Source: Corinectria fuckeliana (lineage: Eukaryota > Ascomycota > Sordariomycetes > Hypocreales > Nectriaceae). Taken from it: DNA of 64,000 nt. Location of the stretch: the NCBI GenBank assembly GCA_019137255.1, contig WPDH01000170.1, positions 1 through 64,000 of the forward strand. Reading direction: 5' to 3'. The position numbers and the translations under genes were made by a program. The notes under the pieces are model-generated. The model was not told where the DNA came from. It worked only from the letters and a program-made list of their open reading frames with translations, and did no database searches. Every line of letters begins with the position of its first letter. Within the stretch, counting starts at the first letter, position 1. Below, one piece after another: positions 23,474 to 36,100 of the stretch.

Positions 23474-25557
23474 TCAAAGAGGTCTGCCGTCTGTCACATC
23501 GCCATAGTGAACAAAGGGGTATTCGCCAAAGCAGGCATAGTCGTAGTCGGCCTTTTCAGCCATCTTTTCCTGTACCTCGAGGAACGTGTCCAGCTCGCAC
23601 CAGCCATCTTTGCGATCAGCGCCACACTCGGGCAAGCTCTTTCCGAGCGGCAGCGTCCGCTGGTTCAGGATGAAGTGGATGTACTTGGTCTCCTTGCCGT
23701 CTTCGTAGCCTTCGCGGTTTGCTGGGATGGGCTTGGGTGCCTTGATAATCTCAATATCCAGACGGGCGCCGAAGGGCGTGACGTGGGCGACCGTGAACTC
23801 GTGGTCGCCCGGGTACTTGTCCACAGGGAGCTCATCCCTGAACTGGATGAGACCGAATGCAGTTAGAATGGAGACGATATTTGTGTCGTGAGAAAAGTCA
23901 AAGTAAAGGCTCTGGTTTAGTGGAAAGGTCTCGAGGTTGCTGTCAAGCGTGGTGTTGATCTGCGAGCCGCTGTAGCCTAGGGTGTGGTTTTTGAGGCGTG
24001 CAATGACCTCTTGCTGATATCCAATGCCCACGGCTCTCTTGAGTGGCAAGACTTGTCAGAGTATGCTACAGCAGCAGCGGATTGGGGAGAAACTTACGCC
24101 AGTAGGACTGTGGAAAGCACTTCCGGCGGAGAAAGCCAGGTCAATCGAATACCCGAAATGCTGCCATTCCTCATACGTGAACAAGTCGCAGAAACTACTG
24201 TAGCCGTACGCGACAGTCTCATACGGGCACATGGTCTGGGCAGCGTAAACATCCTTGGGGGTCCACTCGAAGCCATCTGTCATGTTCTGGAATCGAGCCG
24301 TTGCTGGAGGAGGCGAGGTTTAGAACAGGCACATTACCCAAGCCAGTAGAGATGACCAAACATACCGTCTTTGAGATATATGTCAACCCAAGTGTGGACG
24401 GGCTCTTTGTAGTCAAACTTGGTATCAGAGTTCGGGCAGTTGAGAGATCCGGCGAGGGAGTTATTGAAGCCGCCGGATTCAATGATCACCTCAATGGTGG
24501 CATTGTTGGTCCTAAAAAGCGTGAGTATCAGACCAGTCACTGGCTAAGTAGGCGACGACGTACCATTCCAGGCCGAAGAAGCCGGCCATCCAATTCTCGG
24601 CCGATTTGAGCATACGATCCTGGGTCTAGATAGGGTCAGTCGGTGGGTGCATGACTGGCTGTGAAACGGCTGTGACGTACTGTCGTCCGGACAATGAGCT
24701 TGGTGTTGGGGTTGTACAGGCTTCCGTACATGTAGCTGTGCAAGATACCTGACGAGGTCTGTTAGCTTGAGGACGAGCGAGGTGCCTACATGGGCGAGTT
24801 CAAAAGGCTCACCGGACTGGAACAGCTCCTCGCGCCCCCTGGGAACCAGAATCGCGTGGCCGAGCTCATACTTCCAGTTGTTGAGGAACGCCAGAGGCCC
24901 GTCGGTCTTGATCTTGCCAGAGTAATTGGCGATGAGCTCACCCAGCGCGGCGACCTCTGAGTTTGGAGTCGGGTATCGCGCGCCGTGGCGGGACAGCATC
25001 TGAACCTGAACAATCTCGGCGCCCTCCGGGATGGGGTACTCATCAACGCCGAATCCAGGACTTGGGTGGTAGGGGGAGAGGTAGCCCATATGGGCGAAGA
25101 TGCTCTCGTTGCCCGCCTGCATGCCCTCGACGGGGATGGCCGTCTGCAGCGGCTCATTGGGGACGTAGGTGTTGGTGGGATTGAACACCCGGGTCTGGGC
25201 CATAAAGGCCGGCCGGCCGGTGGCGGTCGCTCCGGCCCATAGCTGGGGGGACGTCTGGAAATACTGGGGCACGTCCGACGGAGTACACGGGCATGAGCCG
25301 GAGCCGGAGCCGGAGAAGGCCCAGGGGAGAATGAGATAGAGATTGGCACCTAGTAGAATGACAACGACGATGGAGAGGACAACGGCGAGGCCACGGTAGG
25401 TCCGATTGGGTCCACGGGGCATCATGAGGGCAGCGGGAGGCAACACGCGGCCTTCGTCCTGGGCATCGACCTGGGCCTCATCCTGGTAGACAGGCTGATA
25501 GCCCGAAGCGGCAACCTGGGCGGGCTTGTGGCCGCCAGGCGTCGAAGAGGCGGCCAT
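23474..25557 (-). CDS. Histidine acid phosphatase / phytase family protein with N-terminal membrane anchor
   Basis: Six exons on the minus strand: 25557-24813, 24748-24681, 24625-24564, 24511-24366, 24303-24098 and 24037-23474 (596 aa). The active-site motif RHGARYPT is at about residues 190-197 and the distal proton-donor motif SHDTN lies in the last exon, so a two-step phosphomonoester hydrolysis through phospho-histidine is expected. Unlike secreted phytases with a cleavable signal, it has about 55 hydrophilic residues, then one membrane helix (about 56-79) and a Ser/Gly linker, which predicts a type II membrane protein with the enzyme outside or in the secretory lumen. NxS/T sites are frequent. 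The last acceptor (CAAG before AGAGCC) was chosen because it joins SPTG to RAVGIGY in frame, as in the family. Substrate (phytate or other phosphate ester) cannot be told. Confidence 0.9.
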
Positions 25558-25766
25558 GGTGTTGCGGGAAGCCGTACACGGTGTGTCGTGCGTCTTACGT
25601 CCGACGCCTAGGGTGGACGACTGTCGAGGGGGGGGGGCGGCGATTGGGAGATGGAAGAGAGAAGGGGCAAGAGGGGGAATGGCGATGGAGGGAAGACAGG
25701 GAGGCAGGAGGAGACAAGTTGGAGATGGCTTCAGCCTGCGTCTCGACTCGGATAGCGGCCGATCCC

Positions 25767-25796
25767 GTGGATGTGGATGTGGACGTGGACGTGGAT
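25767..25796 (+). repeat. GTGGAT/GTGGAC hexamer tandem repeat (5 copies)
   Basis: Five consecutive hexamers, two with GTGGAC, upstream of the phosphatase gene. Confidence 0.85.
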
Positions 25797-25860
25797 GAGG
25801 GCGAGAAGGTGGGATGTCCCGGCGTTTCTGTGGCGTGCTACGTACAGCCTGGTCCTGGCG

Positions 25861-25887
25861 TTCCAAGCCTTCCAAGCCTTCCAGGCG
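25861..25887 (+). repeat. TTCCAAGCC 9-bp tandem repeat (3 copies)
   Basis: Two exact units and one with two changes. Confidence 0.8.
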
Positions 25888-26982
25888 TGTCTTGTCACTT
25901 GTGACGAGATCAAGGCTCGGGTTGAAGCTTCGATGCCAGGGGTTGTTGGGCAGGGAGGTTCGTGCCTTGGGACGTAAGCCTCAGAAGCAGGGCTTTGAAA
26001 ACCTGGCACCTGGGACCATCAACCTGGAACCCGGGAATGCCGTACGTACACGTACGGCCGAGAAGGAGAAGGAGAAGCGTGCAGCGTGTGACGTGCAGCG
26101 TTCCGGATTGATGCCGATGCGTTTTCGTCTGCTCGCTGCTGACGACGCCGGGTGGTCCTTGGCGGTTGTGCTTCTTTGGCGTCGAGAGTGACTCCCGTCT
26201 CGCTGCCGAGGCGGCGTGAAGGGGACCGTGCGCGTGGACCAATGGGCGGCCGGCACCGGCACTGTGCATCCGCGGCCCGGAGCCTTCTCCTGAATCCTTA
26301 TTAATTCCATTACGGCGGGTCCAACTCCCTAACGGCGGGGGAGCGCTAGGTGGGGGGGAAACTGGGAGGGTAATCTTCGCAAATTCTGGCCTTTCCCTGC
26401 AGCGCATCGATCGATGCGACATGAGGGAGTACGAAATACATACATAGATTGGTACATGTGTGACTTCTGGATGCAGGAAAAGTCGGGCTGCAAGCATTTG
26501 ATGCTCGAGGGCTATCTGGACGTAGCCCGCTGTGTCCATGCACTGTGATGCGCGCGAGACCCACTCAACCGCTCCAGCTTCGATCGGGTCTTCTTTTGTT
26601 TTCACGACACCTCATCCCATCGTCATTTCATCGTTGTCGCATCTCACCCGCACCGCTCTCGGACAACGACGCCGCAACAACATTGCATCGCGTCGCATAG
26701 CATACGCATGAAATACGCATCGCATCGGCTTCTCGTACCCGCACCGCACCGCATGGCTGATGCCTGCTCGTCCACACCACCTTGTTCCTCGCATCGCACC
26801 AGATCTACGGCACGTACAACCGAAGGGACCGTGTTAGACGGGGGTCCGTCACTAAGGCGTCACCACCCGTAAGCCTTCCATTCTATTGTCGTACGTCCTG
26901 TTCCGTCATTGAGTCGTGATCATCAATCTCTATGGACCACGAATGCTGCATTTTCCGACTGCTCTTCTATTGCTTGTCCTAC

Positions 26983-27010
26983 TTGCCACTTGCCACTTGC
27001 CACTCGCCAC
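26983..27010 (+). repeat. TTGCCAC 7-bp tandem repeat (4 copies)
   Basis: Three exact units and one TCGCCAC. Confidence 0.85.
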
Positions 27011-28341
27011 TTTCTCTTCTCTCATCTCTCTTCCCTCATCTAATCTAATCTAACCACTATCGCCCCGACCCTTCACCGCCATTGAGCCTTGTCCGCATGC
27101 TCGAGGATGCCGGCCCTAGCACGGCGGAGTGCCTCCCTCCTCTAACAAAGAAGCAAAGAAGACGTCGCAAAACCAATCTGTAAGCTAACCAAGGAAGTAC
27201 TTTCACCGACGAGACAAGAGCAAATCAAGCACAAAAAGAAAAGGGAGCGGGACCGACGAGAGGGGGAGACAAAACGACACACCAACGGCCAAAAGCAAAC
27301 TACACTACGAGACTACTAAACTAACGCCAGACTTCACACCGCAATCCCCTCCCAGATGGGGATCCCGAATTTTGTAGCTACGTAGTACGCAAGAATCCGT
27401 TTACCGGGTCACTCCCCCCTCTGAGCCGCCGTTCCATCAGCAATGGGATCCTCATCATCTCCCATACTTGTCACATGCTACGCCTGTCATTCTAGCTCCG
27501 CCTCATCTCGCCTCGCCTCACCTCGATCTAATCAGCTCTCGCCCTTTTGTCTGTCTGTCCATCGTATTGGTGGGTCACAAAAGTCATCTGGGATTTCTGC
27601 CCTTACAGCATGATCAACGTGGGAGCTTGGGAGCCTGCACTTACATGCATATGCCGTCAGCCTCCATGATGGGTCCCAGCTTCGCCATTCTCTAGTCTTA
27701 GATTTCAGCTGCGTCACCTTGACCTTTAACACGCAATTCCCTAATATACTAGCCAGCATTGGACCTGGTGAGGCGCTGTTACACATCATGTTGGCCCGTA
27801 TTGGATATGCTGTGCTGGCCTGTGATGCCTCGTTGTGGCCCGAGACGGATCCTGGCCTACGCTGACCAGTTTTGCCGCACCCTCGATTCGTCCAAAACAT
27901 CCCCCAACCCAGCTAGCTAGGTAAGTAGATCGTAAATGCGGGACCACTTCTTGCCGGTATCCAGCATCATTCGTTGGAAGCAATAACAAACATCCTTGTA
28001 TTTTCTTTTGTCCCTTACGCCTCCTCCTTAAAGCTAAGCTCTATCTATCTATTAGTCCCCGCCCCTGTTCCCAATTTTGTAGCTAAACCCCCCCAGAAGT
28101 CGATCTAACACACTGTATCAACCTCGTTTCTTTTCGCGACCAAGGCACCGAATTGAAAACACCCTTCTTGCCGTAATGCAGCGATGCATCATGCTTCATG
28201 CAAGCCCTTCTTCAATTTTTTCTTTTGCAAATCCCATCCCATTCGACGCCGTTAATCAGGTCATCTCCGATGCCATCCGTACAGTGAATGTTTCCAGACA
28301 CGCGGCAGCCTCATCCTGGATATTGTCTCATTGCTGTTGTT

Positions 28342-29756
28342 TCAGTTCGCCATGGAGCGCAGCGGAAAGAAGCCGTCTGGCATAGGCTCAAGGTGCCAGA
28401 CATTGGGTGCGCCTCCTTCAAACGCGGCAGACCACTCCTGTCTCAGATCTGCGGGAAGGTCCCAGCCGAGCTCGTCATCTCGAAGCCGCATGCGGACCAG
28501 GTGTCGGCGCTCCTGGGGCGCCTCTCCGTTGGTGAATCCTTCTCTGCGATGCAGAATGGCCAGGTTGTTGATGAAGTGCATGTCGCCAGCGCGGGTGCTG
28601 ATTTCCAGCTGGGCAGCCTTGGCAATGGCCTCGACAGCGTCCAGAGCCTCAACCTGGCGCGGTGTCACCTTGGGAAGATGCTCAGGGCGTGGATGGATAT
28701 CGCTCCCTGTAAGCGGTACTCTGCCGAAGTTGATTATCAATCGACCTTGGTGGTAGTAGAGCACTGGCCTGCACTGGAACTGGGGCCTGCGTTCGTTATT
28801 GCGTTAGTAAGCTTCGTACTTGGCTGACGTTGAAGATTCTCTTTGGTTACCACTTACATGGCAAAGGGCCAGTCAGACCGGGCCAGCGTGCGGATCATAT
28901 CGGGGCGGCTGGCGGCCAGGACATTGTAGACAGTATAGGCCGAGGCAATAATGCATTTACCTCCAGAGGCAGCGGTGCTCCGCGTCAGCCAGCTAACGAC
29001 GTCGCCGGCTTCCTCGTTGTGGAAGGTCCGGAGTACAAGTTAGCATGTGCGCTCAAGAGCGAGATGGGCACAGGCTCGACTACTCACAATGGGAGAGGTA
29101 GAGTGACGATGGTGTCCAGCTTTCATCTTGGACGAGTCATCGGCAACAATGTGAACTGGCCCGCGTTAGTTTTTGACCTTCAAGCAAGCCAGGTATCGGT
29201 GTGTCATGTCCTTACCCAGCATGTTGCCCTTCTTGTCCTGCCGGCCATGACGGTTGGCAATGTACGACTGGATGCCAAGATGGAGGATGGTGAGGTCCTC
29301 GACCGAGTACTTTTGTGGATCCAGACCACGAATGACGCCAAATCCCTTGCCGCCATGGACATCTCGGCGAATTTGGTCCAGTCGCGGGCCCAGAGTGGGA
29401 AGGGGAAAGTTGTCTCGAGCGACGAGATCCCCATCTAAGCCTAAGGCTGTTTTGGGGTTAGCAACTTGGCCTAGCCCATATCATGGGGGAGGAGCTGGCG
29501 GAGACACACCTTTGAAGTGCAGGAGAGCCTTTTCGGCTTCGTGCAGATGGGATTCAGTGAGAGTATGAATGTAATCAGACTCATGACCCGCAAATTGAGC
29601 GCCGGTCCACGCCAAGGGCAGATCTAGCATTCGTGGGAAACCGTCGGGGAGTCCTGCTGGCACCTGTGCCACGCGAACCGGACACCCAGCGGCCGCACGG
29701 CCTGGCTCAAAGACCGGGGCAGAGCCAATAAAGGGGCGAGCCATTAGAGAAGCCAT
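28342..29756 (-). CDS. TauD/TfdA-like Fe(II)/2-oxoglutarate dioxygenase (possible splice defect)
   Basis: Five exons on the minus strand: 29756-29510, 29446-29216, 29155-29088, about 29027-28858 and 28786-28342 (386 aa). The fold signature is clear: GGKGFGVIRGL, FHNEEAGDVVSWL (first His and acidic Fe ligand), AYTVYNVLAASRPD, AGDMHFINNLAILHRREGF (second His region) and a C-terminal RRHLVRMRLRDDELGW. The likely reaction is Fe/2-oxoglutarate-dependent hydroxylation of an unknown small molecule. Oddity: the family pattern requires exon 4 to start at ACC-TTC-CAC (29027), but the preceding dinucleotide is GG rather than AG, after a good branch-like TGCTAAC. The next AG would start exon 4 at 29012 and delete the FHNE metal ligands while keeping frame. 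A 5'-UTR intron lies upstream. The start ATG was chosen after that intron. Confidence 0.85.
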
Positions 29757-29797
29757 CTTGAAGGGAGTGTTTCTTGGAGCGGGTTTTCTTCCTTTTC

Positions 29798-29912
29798 CTG
29801 GGGAACCAACGGTCAGTATCAGCACTACCACCACCGCCGCTACCGCCAGGGAGAAGCAAGTAGCAACCGCCCCCCCCACATAAGTAGGGAGAGAGAGGCT
29901 AGGGAGACTCAC
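29798..29912 (-). other. Probable 5'-UTR intron of the dioxygenase gene
   Basis: Minus-strand GTGAGT donor at 29912 and CCCCAG acceptor at 29798, 115 nt, ending 41 nt before the start codon. Reading through it would add a hydrophobic stretch from an ATG-less frame, so splicing in the leader is the simpler reading. Confidence 0.5.
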
Positions 29913-32900
29913 AAGAAGCTAAGGATGAACAAAACGGTGTTGTGACAGGTAATTGTTGCTGTACAAGTTAGATGGGGTCGGGTGTAGGTGCAAGCTGGCT
30001 GTAGGCGAGTTGAACGAAGAGAGAATTTGGAGTCAGTAATAGTTGAATGTTGAGGATTGCAAGTTGAGACTTGGGAATTGGGACTTGGAGAGGGATGAGG
30101 GAGAAAGGATTGACCAGAAGTCGTCTGTGTTGGCCCGAGTAAAGGTAGTAGGCAGATAGACTTTAGAACTGGCAAGCGCTCTTGCTCTTTGTCTTCGGCA
30201 CTGAGGGTGTTGTTGCCCGAGGCTGCAAGGGGTAACGACGGTGTACTTGGGGCAAAGGCAGTAACAGGCCTGAGGAGAAGAGGAGAGAAGGAGGACGTGG
30301 AGGAAGGTGCGAGGGAGAGCGAGAGAACCAAGGGCGAGAGAGGAGCCATCCCCATATACCTTATTATACTTGCGGGAGCCGGTAGGGAGATTTCACTGGA
30401 GGACTTCTTGAGAGCGCAGACCGCTGGCTGAGTGAAAACAACAACAACCCGCCTCGCCCCTTTTCTTTTTTAATTCTCTCTTCCCCGTTCGATATTCCCA
30501 TGTGGCATAGTGGTTCCTTTTTTCCTCCCTCAACTTACACAAGTCCTGGCTGGTTGCATCCATAGTATGGCGGGAGCGCAGGTACCTCAGGCGTTGACGG
30601 GTGAGTACTGACTGGTCATTGACCGTAACTACTAAAGGTATGTACGATGGGAGATGGGGATACCAAAAAAATCAACAGAAAATCCACCGAAGCGGCGCCA
30701 CTACGGGCAACTGCATGCCGCATGATAGACTAACGGGCAGTCAGTCGCACATCTATGGATTGAGGTGGACAGCCACATAGTGGACAGGCCGTACACACTT
30801 CTTCCCTCCTCCTGCTCATCTCTCCTTCTCGTCCTCTCCCAGACTTGCGGGCTCCTGTGATGCCCGATCCCGGCGACCTCGATGGATGATGCCAGTGATC
30901 TCGGAGGTGTCTCCGCGGCAGTCTCGATCGGCGGGACGGACAGGTATCGAGACGAGACACAAGCAAACGAGCCGCAGGGGCGGGGCACACGGGGCGGGAG
31001 GAGACAGAGCCCAAGCGGATGGTTGCGTTTTAATAAAAAAAGGAAGAAAAAAAAGGAAAGGAAAAAAAAACAAGACCCTAGAATATCTCCCAGTCAGTTC
31101 AGTCCCTGCCAGCCGAAGAAGAAACAACGAGCAAAGTCTCGTTAGCGGGATGAGGCAACTATCTGTAACTAAGGTTAGTTGATGGTGAGGGAGACGTGGA
31201 AAGGGGGGTGTCAACGATCGTCGACTGCCGAGGCCGTAAGTGGCTTGCGTCTGCCCTCAAGGTAGTCTTAGTCTGCAGCGACTGGGACGACTTGTTGGGA
31301 CGGGATAGGATGGACCCTGTTGGCCACAACCAACTACTGTACGTGTGTACCTACCTACCTACATAGGTACATATGGATAGTAAGTAGGGTTGAAGATGTG
31401 ACTTCCCAAGTATTGCCACTAAGCACCTGCGGGCAGTACGTATGTACTACGTACGCAGTAGTCTACGTTCCTCTAGGTGCGCTAAGTTAGAGGCTGATGT
31501 TTGTTTGTAGATCATCAACCAATGACGGGACCACGCCGTAACGGGCGTGAATATAATAGCGCCGGGGAGAGCATGGAGTGGAGGCCCGGTTTCTGCAGTG
31601 CAGGGTTAGGCGGCGCACGGATTGACTCAGCACTGACCAACGATAGGTGCTACTCGACTACTAGTAGTGGGTGCGCGTCCAGTATACATTTGTACATCCC
31701 ATGGCAAATGAGAAATGTGGGAATTGCTAAATAGTGACATTGTCTAATTGGAAAGGGATACAGAGGTAGGAAAAAAAAAGCACCAAGAAATCCGTCCGGT
31801 CACGTAGCTCAAACAAAGATCGGACAAATTGTAGCTCCCATCGGCGGGGGTTGACCGTTTAAGTGGTCCTGTGTCCGATGTCCGGTGGCCGTTGCCCTGT
31901 GCGTCCTATCCCCGTCTCTCCCGTCTCTCCCGTCCTCCCGCGCCCGCCGTCACACCCGGAGGGACGAGTGGTAGGGCTGTGCGACGTCCACAGGCCCCGT
32001 TTTCGTCCTCCTCTTCTCTCTTCTCCCTCCCTCCTCCCTGCCCCCTTCCTCCCACCCTCACTTCCTCCCATCTCATATCTCCTCCAAGCCGCCATCGACC
32101 AGCCACCACTCAGCTCAGCCCGGAATCCTTCCCGTCTTGTCTGACCCGGGAACATGGGAACATGATGTCTCGAGCATGGTGTCTCAGCAACAAAGGTCGG
32201 ACAAGGCGGGTAATGACAGTGATGGACCTCCGGCTTCGGGGGGACAAACCAGATACAACCTCTTGTCGCAGAAATACAAACCTACAGAAACACAGCAATA
32301 GACCACGACGCTTCGGTCTCGTCTCCGTTGCAGCACGGACACGGGGGCCATGGGTACCCGCATAAGCAAATTTGGACTCAACAATCTTTTCTTTTTCTTC
32401 TCTCATTTTCCAACCGTACACACTCACACAGCACACAGCACACAGCACACAGCACACAACACACAGTGCAACCTGGGATGTGCTGCAAAGCCGGTATGCC
32501 ACACGAAGTATGTGGTCTAGTTGAGAAAGCCATTCGGATTGCTGCTGCAGGTCCCAGCGTTCGTACTGTAGACCGTGTGTGCTCCGGAGGGCGCGGACCA
32601 TCAGGTACACATGGGGCCGGAGCCGTCTCGTCTGCCCTGGTCGTAGTACTTGATACTGGTACTTGGTACTCTCGCGGGGAGACATTATTCCTCCTTCCCC
32701 CTGGTCCTCATTAGCTTTTGGCTTTTCGGGTTTCGCTTCTCGCTTCCCACTTCCCCCCCTCCCTTCCTCTCCTCTCCTCCCCTCCTCCCCTCCCTCTTCT
32801 CCAACCTCCGACTTGTCCTGTTCATTCCTAATCCCTACCTACCTTGCTGTCTGGCTTCGTACTGGCCCTGCACGTACTAGCACTTGGCCCTCCGGGTACC

Positions 32901-33111
32901 TATCGACCAGGGGCCTCTCCAATTGCCGCGCCTTTCTGCTGCGTAAGCTCACCAAACATCGCATCGCGTCTTTAGGATCAGCGCTACCACCGCTGCCACG
33001 GCTCCCACGGCTCTCAACTAATCTGTACCATGTGGGGGTTCTCATGGCATCTGCATAGTCTCTACTCGAGTTTCAGTTTTGATCCCATTGCTGATCCTGC
33101 CTAACATCTAA
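29913..33111. other. 3.2-kb intergenic region
   Basis: Between two minus-strand genes: upstream of the dioxygenase and downstream of the zinc-cluster factor. CT-rich tracts (31900-32080, 32740-32810) and short repeats are present. Open stretches are Ser/Pro- or Arg-rich in all frames and unrecognised. Confidence 0.6.
32425..32466 (+). repeat. CACACAG tandem repeat
   Basis: Six near-perfect 7-bp units in intergenic DNA. Confidence 0.85.
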
Positions 33112-36100
33112 TCACATCGTCGACCGAGGCTGCCAGCTCTCCTCGAACAGCTGGCTGACGAAGAAACAATCATCTTCGTACATGGCGGCATTGCGAACCT
33201 TCTCCCACTCCCGCGCTGTGTGCTACATTAGCGTTACCCCAGGGACTCGGTACCGGGGGTAGGGAACTGGGCTTTGACTTACTACTCTGCTTAGCGTAGG
33301 CTCTAGTGGCGTGGACGAACTGGATCTTCTCCTCATCCAAGCCCGCAAGGGTTCTCAGGTCCTGGTCTTTGCACCCCTCAGAAAAAGGATATATGCCCTT
33401 GTTGCAGTAGTGGAAATGCGCCAGGAGAATGTTGGCACCTGCCACCGGGTGTTAGCCTCTCATCATCATCATCATCATCCACGGGGTTTGCCCAGTCCAG
33501 TGGGGGCAGCAAGGGAGCGCGCTTGTCTCACTCACCCAGGTGATACTCCTTAACCTTGTCCTCTCGGGCGAATCGTCGCTGCAAGCACACGGAGCGTTAG
33601 CAAGCCTCATGACCCTGAATACGCTGGCCAGGGCGCCCATTAAAAGTGGCTCTCGCTCTGCTTTTTCCTTCCTCGAATCCCAGTGTCCTTACCTTCATCC
33701 CATGCTTCTTAGCGTAGCCCGCGTCATGCCTCGTGATGAGGGCCGTGTTGTGCAAAAGAATGAAAGTCACCAGGTATGTCACTAGCCACGTGCTTTGCTT
33801 GTTCTTCTGGATCATCTTTTGAAGCCTGTCCAACAATTCTCTGCGGAGTCTTGTTTGAATATGGTGGATCAAGACGAGGTCCAGCTGCGCCCCCAGCACT
33901 GGTGGGAGCGGGATCATGCCGTGATTCGGACTTGTCTCATCTAGAATGTCTCGGGGCATCCCCAACGTCTCATTCCCAACGATGAAGCTAGATCTTGTCG
34001 ACAAACGAATCGACATCCACAACATCAGCGTCCGGCCGATTAGATCCAGACACTCCGTGGGGGTTGTTGGATCGCGGAATATTCGCCACGCCCGGTCATA
34101 CGTCTGGTACAGGAGGCTCTCGTGATGCCCTAGCAGGTTGCCGAAAGCATCGCGCATGCTTTCTTGAATGTGGTCCGAGTATGCCTTCTTCACATCATCC
34201 AGCTTCACCAAAGCATAAGGTGGGATTGAGACCGACTTCGTGGTCCCTCCAAAGTCCCAAGTTCGTTGGAGCTTATCGCCCGATTGGGGGGTGAACCGTC
34301 GAACTTGAACCTCAACGCACCTATTGGAGAGGCCGTCTGAGATAATAATCGTCTTCAGTTCCTCCGACGCCCAGTTCTGTATGGGATCCGAAATGTTATT
34401 ATTCCACCTACGCGTCCACTCAAAGCCGGGAACTTGGCCGGGCTTGAACAATCTGATGTCGGTGATCTTGTATCTCAGGCACGGAAATCGGCCTGCCCTC
34501 GAGTTGGACACCTTTTTGCACGTCAAGCACGGACCGCCCCCCTCCTCTGGGTTGTTCTCACACTAAATCGAGGAGTCAGTCTTCCAGCAGCGCTAGCATC
34601 TTACGAAGGGCAGTAGGGAAAGTTGCACGTTCAGAATGGCGGAGTACTAACGCGGATCCTTTGCATCCTGCACCTGATGCACGAGCCAATCTTCCGGGTC
34701 TGGGCCGTTTGCTCACGGAGGTTTAGGTCCTTGAATGGTCCACGTTTCCCCCCACGCTGGTTGGGTAAAAGGATGTCAAAGTTGGGACGCTGATCTAACA
34801 TAGAAACCTCGTTCCACCCATTCGACGGCATAGCTTGAGAAACAGCTCCATCCAGCTGACCCGTCGGCACGAGCCCATACTGAGACATGCTCGAAACGGT
34901 TGTCATGGCCTGCTGTGACATATCTGGCACGACAAGAAGGCCAAGCTGCGACCGATATTGCATTGCAGAGAGTTCTGGGGGCACGATGGAATCGGTGGGC
35001 ATAACAGATTGGTTCGGAATATCTGGATCCTGCTTAAGGGGCTGATTTGTATAGTATTCGGCGGCTGGTAAGCCATGGTGCTGCTGCCCCGGGTCTATGC
35101 CATCGATCATTGGAACAGTCAACGCCGGCGATTCTTGAATGACGGGGAAGCTAGTGAGAGGTGGTGAGGTAAGACCGGTTTGCGTGTAAGCGAAGTTGGT
35201 CTGCTGTGCTAAGTCGAGGTTCGCAGATTCATATGGCTGAGAAGGTGGAATTTGCATAGATGGCGGCTTCTCTGCTGAGTATGGGCTCCTTAAGCCCTGC
35301 AACACTGGTGGCGCTTCAGGAAGCTGCTGGTAACCTTAGGAAAGGCGTCAGCTATGTCTCTTGGTGCAACTCGAGAGGGACATGATGTGGAGGGGGAAAA
35401 AATGTCAATTGCGTACCGTCCAGTTGTCTTAGGCCAAATCCACAGCAAGGGCATAGGATCAAGCTCAAGTCCGCCATTCGCCTTGTTAGTGGCGAGCCGG
35501 GGGATGGCATTGGAGAAGATCCAGGCTCGACCCAGTTTGATGACATTCCATACTGGTCGTGCTGACGTTGGGCATATGAGATTGGCGTAGTGTACTTCTC
35601 CGGTGATTCCTGGGACGAAGACGATCCGGGCTCCTGAGACATTGGGAGGTATGGATCTAGTCTCCTTTTCTTCCGGGACAGCTCGTGCTGGATGTTTTGA
35701 TGGATTTCAAGGCCAGTGGAAACGCCATAGAAATTGGCAAGTTGATCAAGGTGTATGTGGATATCAGGAGGCAATGAATTGTAAGTGAGATCCACGGACG
35801 GGATGAATGACGATGATGGATGCACTGGGTCTTCAAACCCCGGCGAAGGGCGAGGCCTCTTCGGCTTAAAAGGGTGATGGGAATTCTGTAGAAAATCAAT
35901 TCACCGCACATTCGGGTCGGAAGTAGTGCTAAGAGGGGCCTTGGGGGCAAGGTCAGGAAGACTCTTGACCGGGTGTCATGGGCACGATAACCCCGATGGG
36001 GCGGCGAGAGGAGAAAACGAGGGCGTGATTGGCAAGCACCGCAGGGGGCCACCAAGGAGACCGATGGGAAAGGATCAATGATATAACCCATGCAGGTTGC

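Larger units (their letters stand above)
25558..28341. other. 2.8-kb intergenic region
   Basis: Upstream of the phosphatase and downstream of the dioxygenase. Contains short tandem repeats (listed separately) and a stretch of GCATCGC-like repeats (26640-26760). The phosphatase frame stays open upstream of its ATG to 25875 but with low-complexity content. No supported gene. Confidence 0.6.

Noticed and set aside
25910..26605. 231-codon minus-strand frame
   Set aside because: No similarity to known proteins and no domain; composition like other intergenic shadows.
29909..30355. 148-codon Ser/Pro/Thr-rich minus-strand frame before the dioxygenase
   Set aside because: Ends at the probable 5'-UTR intron donor; low complexity, more likely leader or promoter.
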